From positions 1,178,001-1,242,000 of the forward strand of contig NZ_CP073117.1 in assembly GCF_024205745.1 (NCBI RefSeq): a stretch of 64,000 bases of DNA, written 5' to 3'. This stretch comes from Neisseria subflava (lineage in GTDB: Bacteria; Pseudomonadota; Gammaproteobacteria; Burkholderiales; Neisseriaceae). Shown here in pieces: positions 1 through 11,344 of this stretch. Each line of letters begins with the position of its first letter. Within the stretch, counting starts at the first letter, position 1. Below the pieces are notes generated by a model that saw only the letters and a list, made by a program, of their open reading frames with translations, did no database searches and was not told the DNA's origin. A program made the translations under genes and the position numbers.

Positions 1-2374
<2,374 letters not shown>

Positions 2375-2384
2375 GGTGGGTCTC

Positions 2385-2945
2385 TTATTTTATTTCATTA
2401 AATCTATCGTTTAAGTGGCTTAATTTTGTAGCTAATAATGGAATTTTTGATGAAGATATTTCAGTCCATAATTTCAAGCCACTTTCTAAATCATTTAATA
2501 AGTTTTGTTCAATCAGCCATAAATAACAATTAATATTTTGTTTTTTGAATGAATTAACATAATTTTGGAAGTTGTTCCATCCTCCTCCAATTCCTTCAGC
2601 AGCGATTCTTCCTCGTCTGAATACATACCATTGTTTTGTTTTAATACACTCTAATACTATTGCTGGTAAATGATAAAAAGTACTTGGTTCTGATTCAAAA
2701 AGAATATGTATTCTTGGTTCTTCAAGTAATGGAATGTATTCAAAAATTTTACCTTGATCAAAAGATATGAATCGGCTTTTTTCAGACTTTTTAGATGTGT
2801 CATTAACATCAGATATTTCAGTATTCTTTATGAGCTCTTTTGCTCTTTCTTCAGTATTTTGATTTTGTGTAATATCGTTGGAATTTCCTACCTTATTTGC
2901 AAGAATACTGGCAATAATACTTAACACAAAGTCTGTAGGGCTCAT
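2385..2945 (-). CDS. AT-rich hypothetical protein in the carA-carB interval
   Basis: Encodes 186 residues and is not recognised as any family. The start at 2945 is supported by an AGGAG 8 bases upstream. The first 15 residues are hydrophobic ([15 protein letters not shown]) and could be a membrane anchor or weak signal. A polar Asn/Glu/Lys-rich stretch follows to about residue 58, then a more globular part with aromatic residues ([23 protein letters not shown]). No enzyme motif is visible. The gene is much richer in A+T than carA and carB and carries no DNA uptake sequence, which suggests a late arrival. It ends 10 bp before carB, so the two are probably co-transcribed. The carA-carB interval is known to vary in Neisseria, which fits a cargo gene rather than a carbamoyl-phosphate synthase component. 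Confidence 0.75.
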   Translation of the reverse strand: MSPTDFVLSIIASILANKVGNSNDITQNQNTEERAKELIKNTEISDVNDTSKKSEKSRFISFDQGKIFEYIPLLEEPRIHILFESEPSTFYHLPAIVLECIKTKQWYVFRRGRIAAEGIGGGWNNFQNYVNSFKKQNINCYLWLIEQNLLNDLESGLKLWTEISSSKIPLLATKLSHLNDRFNEIK

Positions 2946-2995
2946 AACATAATCTCCTATTAATCATAATTAAACAAGCAAGCCGTAGCCCGCAT

Positions 2996-3084
2996 GTAGG
3001 GTGTGTGCGGTACGCACGCACGCGTTTTCCATTGTCCCTGCAACCCCAATCCACCGCATGCGCGCCTTGCGGCACACACCCTAC
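2996..3084. repeat. imperfect inverted repeat, about 89 bp
   Basis: Perfect 13-bp arms (GTAGGGTGTGTGC at 2996-3008 and its reverse complement at 3072-3084) enclose GC-rich sequence that extends the pairing imperfectly. It lies in the non-coding stretch between the unknown gene and the first SemiSWEET copy. It looks like a small dispersed intergenic element, but no second copy is visible in the window. Confidence 0.5.
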
Positions 3085-3243
3085 CGATGGGTTCAAAGGC
3101 CGTCTGAAAAAACGCTCGCGGGGTTTGTTCCATCTGCCTTGCGATAAAAAACTACCTGAAAAATTCCTGCTATTGATATTTTGGCCACTTTTTTCAGACG
3201 ACCGTTTGCGTTTTTATTTTGCACAGGCCGTCTGAAAACTTCC

Positions 3244-3501
3244 TTAAAAACTAGTGATAAATGTAATCAAACCCAAAATAATGCCTGGGGCGTTTGCCAG
3301 TATGATGGGGTAGTCGCGTTTTTCTTTCAAAAAGCCGTAGGCAAACCATAATGTGCAGTTGATGGCGGCGACGAGGGGTTGCAACGGCGAGCCGGGGTTG
3401 CCGGCAAGGTTGTTTTGGATTTGCGGGATATAAGAAACGTACATACCGACGCCGGCCAGGGTGGCGGTGACGGAAAGAATGTGCATTTGTTTTTCAGTCA
3501 T
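3244..3501 (-). CDS. SemiSWEET-family sugar transporter, copy A
   Basis: An 85-residue membrane protein of the bacterial SemiSWEET (MtN3/PQ-loop) family, which acts as a homodimer moving small sugars by facilitated diffusion. Three hydrophobic helices are visible, at about residues 8-28, 41-58 and 65-83. The family Pro-Gln pair is at 26-27 (SYIPQIQ). This length is normal for a three-helix half-transporter. This copy has Gly17; the tandem copy at 3580-3837 has Ser17, the only difference between the two proteins. Both sit between carA and carB on the same strand and are probably read from an upstream promoter. The family call is firm; the substrate is unknown. Confidence 0.88.
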   Translation of the reverse strand: MTEKQMHILSVTATLAGVGMYVSYIPQIQNNLAGNPGSPLQPLVAAINCTLWFAYGFLKEKRDYPIILANAPGIILGLITFITSF

Positions 3502-3579
3502 TGGTTTTCCTTTCTGATTAGACGATTGGGTTTTCAGGCTGTACAGATGTTGATTTGCACAGGCCGTCTGAAAACTTCC

Positions 3580-3837
3580 TTAAAAACTAGTGATAAATGT
3601 AATCAAACCCAAAATAATGCCTGGGGCGTTTGCCAGTATGATGGGGTAGTCGCGTTTTTCTTTCAAAAAGCCGTAGGCAAACCATAATGTGCAGTTGATG
3701 GCGGCGACGAGGGGTTGCAACGGCGAGCCGGGGTTGCCGGCAAGGTTGTTTTGGATTTGCGGGATATAAGAAACGTACATACCGACGCTGGCCAGGGTGG
3801 CGGTGACGGAAAGAATGTGCATTTGTTTTTCAGTCAT
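3580..3837 (-). CDS. SemiSWEET-family sugar transporter, copy B
   Basis: Tandem paralogue of the gene at 3244-3501, identical over 85 residues except Ser17 in place of Gly17, caused by one base change at 3789. It has the same three-helix layout and the same Pro26-Gln27 motif. It lies nearer to carA and would be transcribed first. Because SemiSWEETs work as dimers, the two copies could form mixed dimers; that is inference. The change falls within the first membrane helix, where Gly-to-Ser could be neutral or could alter packing. Confidence 0.88.
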   Translation of the reverse strand: MTEKQMHILSVTATLASVGMYVSYIPQIQNNLAGNPGSPLQPLVAAINCTLWFAYGFLKEKRDYPIILANAPGIILGLITFITSF

Positions 3838-3921
3838 TGGTTTTCCTTTCTGATTAGACGATTGGGTTTTCAGGCTGTACAGATGTTGAGAGGGGGCTGA
3901 ATTTATATTTTTGAAGTTTGG

Positions 3922-3965
3922 TTTTCAGACGGCCTGTTGTCGAGTTGAGTGTGGCCGTCTGAAAA
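3922..3965. terminator. inverted DUS pair between carA and SemiSWEET copy B
   Basis: TTTTCAGACGGCC (3922-3934) and its complement (3953-3965) can form a 13-bp stem. There is no U-run on the minus strand, so termination after carA may be partial. Confidence 0.45.
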
Positions 3966-3973
3966 AATCAGCT

Positions 3974-5104
3974 TTATTGTTTTGCTGCTTTGATATTGTC
4001 AATGAATTTGTCGAATAGATAGCCGACGTCTTGCGGGCCCGGGCTGGCTTCGGGGTGGCCTTGGAAGCAGAATACAGGTTTGTCTGTCAGTTCGATGCCT
4101 TGCAAGGTGTTGTCGAACAAGGATTTGTGGGTAATGCGTGCGTTGGTGGGCAGAGTGTCGGCATCGACGGCGAAACCGTGGTTTTGGCTGGTGATGACGA
4201 CTTTGCCGCTGTCTAAATCTTGTACAGGGTGGTTGGCACCGTGATGGCTGAAGCGCATTTTCAGGGTTTTCGCACCGATGGCGAGGCTGATCAGTTGGTG
4301 TCCTAAGCAAATGCCGAAAATCGGTTTGCCGCTTTCCATCAGTTTTTGTACGGCTTTGATGGCGTAGTCGCAAGGCTCGGGGTCGCCGGGGCCGTTAGAC
4401 AGGAATATGCCGTCAGGATTGAGTGCCAAGACATCTTCCGCGCTGGTTTGTGCGGGAACAACGGTCAGGCGGCAGCCGCGTGAGGCGAGCATGCGCAGGA
4501 TGTTGGTTTTGACGCCGAAATCGTAGGCAACGACGTGGTAAGGCTGTTCGGAAGGTGTAACAAAACCTTTGCCCAATTCCCATTCGCCTTCTGTCCATTC
4601 GTAAGTTTCTGTGCAGGAAACTTCTTTTGCCAAGTCTTTGCCGACCATGCTACCGAATGCGGCAATCAGTTCTTGTGCTTTTTCAACGGTGGCATCCGCA
4701 CCGGTCAAGATTGCACCGCCTTGTGAACCTTTTTCACGCAACAGGGTGGTCAGGCGGCGGGTATCAATGTCGGCGATGGCGACGGTTTTGTTGCGTACCA
4801 AATAGTCGTGCAGGCTTTCGGATGCGCGGAAGTTGCTGTGCAAGAGCGGCAGGTCGCGGATAATCAAACCGGCGGCGTAAACGCTGCGGCTTTCTTCATC
4901 TTCGGCGTTGGTGCCGGTGTTGCCGATGTGTGGGTAGGTGAGGGTAACGATTTGTTTGCAGTAGGACGGGTCGGTCAGGATTTCCTGATAGCCGGTCATG
5001 GAAGTGTTGAACACGACTTCGCCGGAAGTCGAACCTTCGTAACCGATTGATGTGCCGTGAAATACGCTGCCGTCAGCGAGAACGAGAAGAGCCGGAGTGG
5101 TCAT
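3974..5104 (-). CDS. carA: carbamoyl-phosphate synthase small (glutaminase) subunit
   Basis: Hydrolyses glutamine and channels ammonia to CarB for carbamoyl phosphate synthesis. It has 376 residues, the normal length. The N-terminal CPSase small-chain domain carries the typical [10 protein letters not shown] and [12 protein letters not shown] motifs. The C-terminal class I glutamine amidotransferase domain has the catalytic cysteine in GICLGHQL and the His-Glu pair in GHPEASPGP, with SNGPGDPEP as the oxyanion-side motif. It is separated from carB by 1.6 kb of accessory genes. A long leader with two terminator-like hairpins precedes it (5178-5267), so transcription may be controlled by attenuation. 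Identity is certain. Confidence 0.98.
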   Translation of the reverse strand: MTTPALLVLADGSVFHGTSIGYEGSTSGEVVFNTSMTGYQEILTDPSYCKQIVTLTYPHIGNTGTNAEDEESRSVYAAGLIIRDLPLLHSNFRASESLHDYLVRNKTVAIADIDTRRLTTLLREKGSQGGAILTGADATVEKAQELIAAFGSMVGKDLAKEVSCTETYEWTEGEWELGKGFVTPSEQPYHVVAYDFGVKTNILRMLASRGCRLTVVPAQTSAEDVLALNPDGIFLSNGPGDPEPCDYAIKAVQKLMESGKPIFGICLGHQLISLAIGAKTLKMRFSHHGANHPVQDLDSGKVVITSQNHGFAVDADTLPTNARITHKSLFDNTLQGIELTDKPVFCFQGHPEASPGPQDVGYLFDKFIDNIKAAKQ

Positions 5105-5177
5105 GATGGAATCCTGTTTGCCTGATGATGGTCGGTTCGAAAAAAATGGGTCAGGCCGTCTGAAAAATAAAAATTGT

Positions 5178-5267
5178 TTACAAAAAAGACAGCCTTCGGA
5201 AATCTCGGCTAAAAAAAAACACGCTCCGCAGCTTTGATTTTGCTGTGTAACGTGCTTTTTCAGACAT
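5178..5267 (-). promoter_or_regulatory. carA leader: tandem terminator hairpins with an overlapping Arg-rich 29-codon frame
   Basis: On the carA strand a hairpin (CACG...CAGC pairing with GCTG...CGTG, within 5255-5220) is followed by nine U (5219-5211). A second hairpin (AGCC 5210-5207 with GGCT 5194-5191) is followed at once by a T-rich stretch with six U (5187-5182). Both lie about 80-150 bases before the carA start. A frame opening with ATG at 5267 runs through both hairpins to TAA at 5178. It has 29 codons, five of them Arg (CGT, CGG, CGA, CGA, AGG), three within hairpin 2. No good ribosome binding site precedes it. Arginine-sensing attenuation is an inference; the terminator-like shape is seen directly. 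Confidence 0.5.
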
Positions 5268-5586
5268 AGCGGTCTATGCCGTAGAAGCAGTGTATTTTAA
5301 GTCAAAGTAATAGGAATTTCAAGCGTAGAGCAAATAATCGATAATTTAAAAACGTTTTATCTTTACGGTACAGTCCCTTGCTTTTGGAATGCTTGATGAA
5401 TAAGGTTGAACTAAATATTCAGTCAGGTCGTCTGAAAGCTGAGCAGGCAGATTGTTTCATTTTTGTTGTGTTTGAAATGCAGGTGTAGGGAAATTCAGCC
5501 GAATCAAACATGAAACAGGCTGTTTATGCTAGAATCGTAACCTTATAAAAAATAAAAACAACGTCATTTTTAACTGAGATTATCCG
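5268..5586. other. intergenic region between carA leader and pilC
   Basis: No gene seen. On the plus strand an extended -10 element (TGC then TAGAAT at 5530-5535) lies about 50 bases before pilC and is the best promoter candidate. A perfect AG-mucDUS variant, AGGTCGTCTGAA, is at 5425-5436. A short CATAG/CTATG hairpin (about 5264-5277) lies on the carA side. Confidence 0.4.
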
Positions 5587-8500
5587 ATGAAAAAAGAACA
5601 CATTATGCAAAACGCTCCATCAGGCCGCCATCGCCTCATTCATGCAAGCGTCGCTTCCGCTTTAGCACTCATCAGTATTTCCGTTCAGGCAAATACGCAG
5701 CAATTTGCCCAAACTCCTTTTTACCTGCAAAACAAAACCGACGTCAGCGGCCAGCCTAAAGTCAAACACAATATTATGTTTTTGATTGATGACTCGGGCA
5801 GTATGTTGGCTGATGCTAAGGGTGATTATCATGTCCGTGATGAGAATAAAAAATCAATATTGCAAAATCGGCATTAAAGCAGGTTTTAGCGCAATATAAA
5901 GATCAGTTTAACTGGGGTTTGCAGACTTTGCACAATAATCCTCGGTATTGGAAATGGGATGAGAAAAAAAGGAAAGAGAATAATGCTATTTACGCATATG
6001 CAGAATTGCCTAGTCCCGACGATACCAAAGGCGATATGAAGGATTCTGAAGGCTTTACGGATGGTTCCGCAGGTCGCAATTGGGAATATGTCAGTAAGAA
6101 GGTAGACGAGATGTTGGCTTATCAAGGTACGCCGACAACGCGCCGTTATTATGAAGTCGTCAAAAATTTCGTTATCCCCAATATCAAATACCGTTGCCAG
6201 AAGTCCTATGTTGTCGTGGTATCTGATGGTGATGCCAATATGAGTTGTAGCAATCAGGATGCCGGTGAGGATCCTCGCTTATCGCGCAATACCAGCTTCA
6301 ACTACGATCGAGATTATTACTATTCAAACTACTACCGCGCCATCGAACATAGCGCGGATACGCCTGCATACCAATATTTCGGGCCGTCTGCAGCGAAGGC
6401 TTATGACGATAAATATGGAAAAGGTGAATTTTTCAACGATGGCCATGGCTTTAGTGGATACTTTGACCTGCCACTTTATCAATATGATGCCCATATCCCG
6501 GAGCATGAAAAAAAAGTGATGTGCCAATATACCGATTATAAATTCGGGTATAGCGATTATTATCGTAGGCGAATGTGGATAGGTAGCGGCGAAATCATTG
6601 TTCCTATTTGGGATAGAAACTATGGTAATGAGAAACGCGGTATGCGTTTCTTTAGTCAGACTTTGGCAGAAAAAGACATCAAAACAGAAAAAGATGGCAA
6701 AGATGCTGCAGGCAAGAGCTGGGATGGTGATCCAAGCGATCCTAAAGGCGTAGATTATAGCAAGCAATTGGTTCAGACTTTTACCGTGGGCTTCGGTGAG
6801 GGAGTTTCTAAAGTCGGGAGAGAATATCTGGAAAAGGGCGCCAGTCGCCCAGAATGGTATTTTAATGCCTCAAAACCTGAAAAGTTGCTCGATGCTTTCA
6901 AGACCATTGTCGACAATATTGAAAATGACAGTAAAAATACGAAATTTGAAGGAGTATCTTCAACTGCACCGGCAACGACCAGTACAGGTATTCCCAATAT
7001 GGCGGCAACGGTTCATTTGAATACCGGCTCTTGGAGCAGTCAGTTGCGGTTTTATAAATTAAACCGCGATGGTACGCCTAATATGACAAAGTTTGACCAG
7101 CCATCATTTAATAACCGTCTTACTTTGGTTAAGGATGGCAGTAAGACCTATTTCATCGATAGCGTTGCAGATGATAAGGCGTCAAATGCTGATTTTGGCA
7201 TTTCAGACGGCAGTGCGGAAGGTAAGTTGGAATGGAAAAATGCATTGCTGAAATGGACTGGCCGAGCAGAGAGTGATGAAGCCATTAAAGCGGATGCAGG
7301 AGCAAAAGGTTATAGCCAGTCTTATCGTATCCGTCCGACTGACCCTAAGGATCCAAATAAAGATGAACGTAATTTGGGCGATATTTTAGATGGTTCGGTT
7401 GCGGCTATTGGCGATAAGCGCGACAACCGTCAAGAGTTTTTGGTCGCCGCTGCCAATGACGGCATGGTACATATTTTCCGTAATGGTACGTCTAGCAATC
7501 CTTATGACTTGAAACTCAGCTATATTCCAGCAGGTATGGAGCGCGAGGATGATCAAGGTCAAGCAACAACTTTGGGCAAAGTTCTGAAAGATATTGCACG
7601 CGATGGTTACGGCTCCGGCACGCCACACCGTTATATGGTCAATGGTGGCTTTGTTCTTCGTCAAACACCTGATAAGCAAACCTTTATGTTTGGTGCGATG
7701 GGTCAGGGCGGACGCGGTGCGTATGCGTTGAATATTGGTGCAGTAGCTAACAGTGATCGTAGTGGTTGGAATACGACTGTGCCTCTGTTTGAAACAAAAA
7801 AAGGCTCTGACAATAAGCTGGGTTATACCATTGGTTCGACACAAATCGGCCGTGTTTCCATCAAGCGCGATACCACTCCGGTCAATCTCAAATCTGATGT
7901 GCGCTATGCGGGTTTCTTGGCCAGCGGCTATCGTACTGAAGATGTGAACAGTGCCGACAATGAAACGGCTTTGTATATCTATGATATGACAGGTAAAGAA
8001 GCGGGTACGCAAGATACCGGTAAAAATGTTTCTAGTGCCGGTAATCTCTTGGCTAAAATTCCTGCGCCGAATGGCAAAGGTGGCCTCTCTACTCCCACTT
8101 TGGTAGACACTGATTTTGACGGTATTGTCGATATTGCTTATGCCGGTGACCGTTACGGCAATATGTTCCGCTTTGACTTGAGTGGTGAAACTCCGTCCAA
8201 ATGGTCTGCGCAAATGATTTTCCAAGGTTTGGGTAATCAACCGATTACGTCTGCGCCTGCGGTATCACGCCGCAGTAAAGACAAGTATGTCGTTATTTTT
8301 GGTACGGGTAGTGAGATTTATCAGAATGAATTAGAAGGTACCAACGGCCAAATCAATGCCGTTTACGGTATTTACGACGATGTGTCTACTGATGAATCCA
8401 AAAAAGCAGTTTTGGCAAACAGCAGTGAGTTGGAACAGCAAACCAGAGAAAGTGACGGCGAACACATTTATGTCAGCGACAATAAGGTAGGCGAAGGCAA

Positions 8501-9056
8501 AAAAGGATGGAGCCTGACTTTAGATCCGAATGAACGTGTGACCGTCAAACCAACGATGATTTTGCGTACCGCTGTTGTGACCATCCGCAAGTATGAAACC
8601 AAAACAATTCATACTGACTCTTCCAGTACCGATGTTTGTTTGCCGGACAGTACGTCCACACAAACGACAGCGAAAACGATTATTTTGGGTGTAAATGCTG
8701 AAAACGGCGGCCGTTTGGGCTTGCGTGATGCGCGTATTTCCAGCAAGGATCGCACATTTATCAAACGTGAAAATAATGGCCAGATTTATTACGCCAACGG
8801 TATGACTTTTGATGGTGTTATCAACTTTACTTATATGAATTCCAGCAAAGCCGACGATTCTCCGGTTACTGCCGATGGCGATAGCGGCGGCACAGGTACG
8901 GATAAGGAGTTGAATGCTACGCCGAGCGTGCCAAACAATAAATGTTTTGCAACCAAAGGTGATCGCAGTCTCTTGTCCAATCAATTGGACAGCCTGGAAG
9001 TACAAGGCCGTACATGCGGACTCAAACGCATCAGCTGGCGTGAATTGTTCTTTTAA
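5587..9056 (+). pseudogene. pilC: PilC/PilY1 type IV pilus tip adhesin, frameshifted at an A6 tract
   Basis: PilC proteins sit in the outer membrane and at the pilus tip, promoting pilus extension and adhesion. The N-terminal part (5587-5877) has a signal peptide (cleavage probably after SISVQA) and starts a von Willebrand A fold with the metal-site motif DDSGS. It then stops early. The rest of the protein continues in another frame from 5850 to 9056: TNT-like VWA remainder (VVVVSDGDANMSC), then a beta-propeller with the PilY1-type calcium loop DTDFDGIVD near 8106, ending SWRELFF. The frame is lost at six A residues, 5848-5853; seven would restore NKKINIAKSALKQVL and a protein of about 1156 residues. 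This could be phase variation, decay or a sequencing error. Confidence 0.88.
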
Positions 9057-9076
9057 TTGGTAAGGCTTAAGTATCG

Positions 9077-9109
9077 AGGCCGTCTGAATTTTTCAGACGG
9101 CCTTTTTTG
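9077..9109 (+). terminator. DUS inverted-repeat terminator after pilC
   Basis: AGGCCGTCTGAA (9077-9088) and TTCAGACGGCCT (9092-9103) form a 12-bp stem followed by a T-run. Confidence 0.85.
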
Positions 9110-9261
9110 TTGAGAGGCAGTAATGAGAGATGCTGGATTAAAAAATGGAAAAGTTTGTTTGTGGACATAACAGGGTTTGATCAAATTGAAAGCTTGGACA
9201 GAGCTAAACGACAGATTTGAACTATTCTTTTTTAAATTTCTACCATTTGGCTGAGAAGTTA

Positions 9262-9297
9262 AAAGGCCGTCTGAAAAGATATTTTCAGACGGCCTTT
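9262..9297 (-). terminator. DUS inverted-repeat terminator after algR-like gene
   Basis: A 16-bp stem (9262-9277 with 9282-9297) lies between the convergent pilC and response-regulator genes and probably works in both directions. Confidence 0.75.
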
Positions 9298-9329
9298 GAT
9301 TTAAAAAGAGCCAGTCAAGGAATGCATTG

Positions 9330-10064
9330 TTAGATGCTGTTTTTAATGATTTTCCGCAGGGTGGACAGTTGTCGGCGGCTGACGGGCAGCGGGGTCGGAA
9401 TATCGAGAATTTTTGCGCCCCATGTGGATGCGGATTCGTCGTTTTCGTCATCGTCCAGTCGAATCAGGCTGTCGAGGGTGTGGCGGAAGACGAGGGCATT
9501 GCGGTGGATGCGGATGACTTTATCGCCCAGCAATTCTTCCCAGTAAACCAATGTCTTCGGTAATTCGTAGCTATGGCCGTCGCCGGTAAACAGATAGACG
9601 GTTTTGTGTTCCGCCATCAGATAACGCACCTGTTGCCATGGGATTTCAACCATACGCTCGCGGTTGTACACTTTGAAATGAGTGAAACTGTCTGCTTTTT
9701 CGCGGTTTTTCTCGATGATGCGGTCAAGCGCGGTTTGCAGACGAGTCATTTTGATCGGTTTGAGCAGATAGTCTGCGGCAGCCAGCTCAAACGCGCGCAG
9801 GGCGTGTTCTTCGTAGGCTGTGGTGAATACAATTTCCGGCTGGCGCTTGGCGGTACGCTTAATGCGTTCGACAAATTCGAGACCGTCGATTTCCGGCATA
9901 CCGATGTCGGCAAAGACGATGTCGACTTCGTGGACGCTCAGCCACTCCAATGCTGGCATGGCATGGTGAAAGACGTTGAGCAGTACGACGTTGCACTCTT
10001 CCAATAATACACGTAAGCGTTCTGCTGCTAATACTTCGTCTTCTACAATAATGGCACTTGGCAT
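9330..10064 (-). CDS. algR: LytTR-family response regulator (AlgR-like)
   Basis: A 244-residue DNA-binding response regulator. The receiver domain (about 1-120) has the acidic pair VEDE, the phospho-acceptor Asp53 in FADIGMP, the Thr in VFTTAYEEHA and Lys in LLKPI. The C-terminal half (about 140-240) is a LytTR DNA-binding domain, with conserved ELPKTLVYWEE and IRIHRNALV. This layout matches AlgR of Pseudomonas, which controls alginate and type IV pilus genes; the target in Neisseria is not known to me. No sensor kinase lies next to it. The next gene downstream is the convergent pilC. Confidence 0.85.
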   Translation of the reverse strand: MPSAIIVEDEVLAAERLRVLLEECNVVLLNVFHHAMPALEWLSVHEVDIVFADIGMPEIDGLEFVERIKRTAKRQPEIVFTTAYEEHALRAFELAAADYLLKPIKMTRLQTALDRIIEKNREKADSFTHFKVYNRERMVEIPWQQVRYLMAEHKTVYLFTGDGHSYELPKTLVYWEELLGDKVIRIHRNALVFRHTLDSLIRLDDDENDESASTWGAKILDIPTPLPVSRRQLSTLRKIIKNSI

Positions 10065-10302
10065 AGCGGTATTCTTTTTGTTGTATCGTGGGAGATCTGT
10101 CGCGCTTTGTCATCCTCAATAACGCGTCAGCCGTATGTTGTTACAACCTTGAAATTATCAGTTTGTGACAATTTTAGGAAATTTTTGAAATATACATGAT
10201 TTTTCGCTTCTTGGGCATGGTTTGGGATGGATCGGAAGATTACTTACATAATTTTATGAAATATTGTAATACCTAGAGTAATTTTGTTGTAATCGTGCTA
10301 AT

Positions 10303-11190
10303 TCAGTCCGTGATAATGGACGATTTGGGGATTTTGGCCATTTGCCAGTGTACCACCGCCCAATCGAGCAATTCTTGAGGATGGTTCACGGTAGGTGCAT
10401 CAGGTAGGTTGAGGTAGGTTAGGATTTGGCGGAGAAGCTGTTCTTTTTGATTCAAATCCAAAGCCGGGGCAAGGGTTTGTTTCGACCATTTTTGCCCTTG
10501 GTTGTTGGTCAATAGCGGAAGGTGGGCGTAGGCCGGTGTAGGAACGCCGAGGCATTGTTGCAGGTAGATTTGGCGCGGCGTAGAGACGAGCAAGTCTTGA
10601 CCGCGGACAATATGCGTTATGCCTTGATCGGCATCGTCGGCAATCACGGCAAGCTGATATGCCCAATAGCCGTCGGCACGAAGCAGGACAAAATCGCCGA
10701 TGTCGTGTGCCAGATTTTGTGCGTAATGTCCGACAATGCCGTCTGAAAAACCGATTACGCGATCGGGAACTTGAATGCGCCATGCCGGAGTTTTGTTTTG
10801 CGTATCGGGTCTTTGCTGAGGATTGCGGCAACGGCCGTTATATACAAACCCGTCTGCGCCATGTGTTGCCGCCGCCTGCCAGTCTTTGCGGCTGCAGTAG
10901 CAGGGATACACCAGCCCGGCTGTTTTGAGGCGGTCGAGTGTGTCTTGATACAGGTCGTAACGGCGGCTTTGATAGGCGACTTCGCCGTCCCACTCAAAAC
11001 CGAAAGCCTCAAGCGTGCGCAAAATGTCGGCAGCGGCGCCGGGCATTTCGCGCGGGGGGTCAAGGTCTTCAATGCGGACCAGCCATTTGCCCTGATGGGC
11101 GCGCGCGTCGGCATAGGAGGCGACGGCGGTCAGCAGGGAGCCGATATGAAGCAGGCCGGTAGGGCTGGGGGCGAAACGTCCTATATACAT
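10303..11190 (-). CDS. gluQ: glutamyl-Q tRNA(Asp) synthetase
   Basis: Attaches glutamate to the queuosine base at the wobble position of tRNA(Asp), using ATP. The 295-residue protein resembles the catalytic core of glutamyl-tRNA synthetase without an anticodon-binding domain, which is the hallmark of GluQRS. The class I signature appears as [13 protein letters not shown] (HIGH) and the second ATP loop as KWSKQ (KMSKS). Cysteines in [10 protein letters not shown] and YNGRCR form the probable zinc site. It stands alone between algR and tal, all on the minus strand. Confidence 0.95.
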   Translation of the reverse strand: MYIGRFAPSPTGLLHIGSLLTAVASYADARAHQGKWLVRIEDLDPPREMPGAAADILRTLEAFGFEWDGEVAYQSRRYDLYQDTLDRLKTAGLVYPCYCSRKDWQAAATHGADGFVYNGRCRNPQQRPDTQNKTPAWRIQVPDRVIGFSDGIVGHYAQNLAHDIGDFVLLRADGYWAYQLAVIADDADQGITHIVRGQDLLVSTPRQIYLQQCLGVPTPAYAHLPLLTNNQGQKWSKQTLAPALDLNQKEQLLRQILTYLNLPDAPTVNHPQELLDWAVVHWQMAKIPKSSIITD

Positions 11191-11247
11191 GGCAGGGTGT
11201 TTGTGTAGGGCAGGGGCAGTATGCCTGCACGGTATTCAAATCGTGAT

Positions 11248-11272
11248 AGAAAAGGGCGTGCCGTACACGCCC
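11248..11272 (-). terminator. hairpin terminator downstream of tal
   Basis: GGGCGTG (11254-11260) pairs with CACGCCC (11266-11272) around a 5-base loop; on the minus strand a short T-run follows. Confidence 0.55.
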
Positions 11273-11344
11273 GAATTTGGGTTTCAGACGGCCTGAGACT
11301 TTTCAAAATGATTTAAGTTTCAATCGGCCGTCTGTTTAATCTGC

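Larger units (their letters stand above)
3218..3889. repeat. tandem duplication, two 336-bp units
   Basis: Units 3218-3553 and 3554-3889 are head-to-tail copies that differ at a single base (C at 3453, T at 3789). Each unit carries one complete SemiSWEET gene plus one AGGCCGTCTGAA uptake sequence just after the gene. Near-identity, including non-coding flanks, shows the duplication is very recent or is being homogenised. Confidence 0.95.

Noticed and set aside
7386-8240. 284-codon frame antisense to pilC
   Set aside because: It overlaps the conserved PilC propeller on the other strand and has no family features.
11051-11056. G6 run in gluQ as a phase-variation tract
   Set aside because: Six G is short, lies in a housekeeping gene, and the frame is intact.
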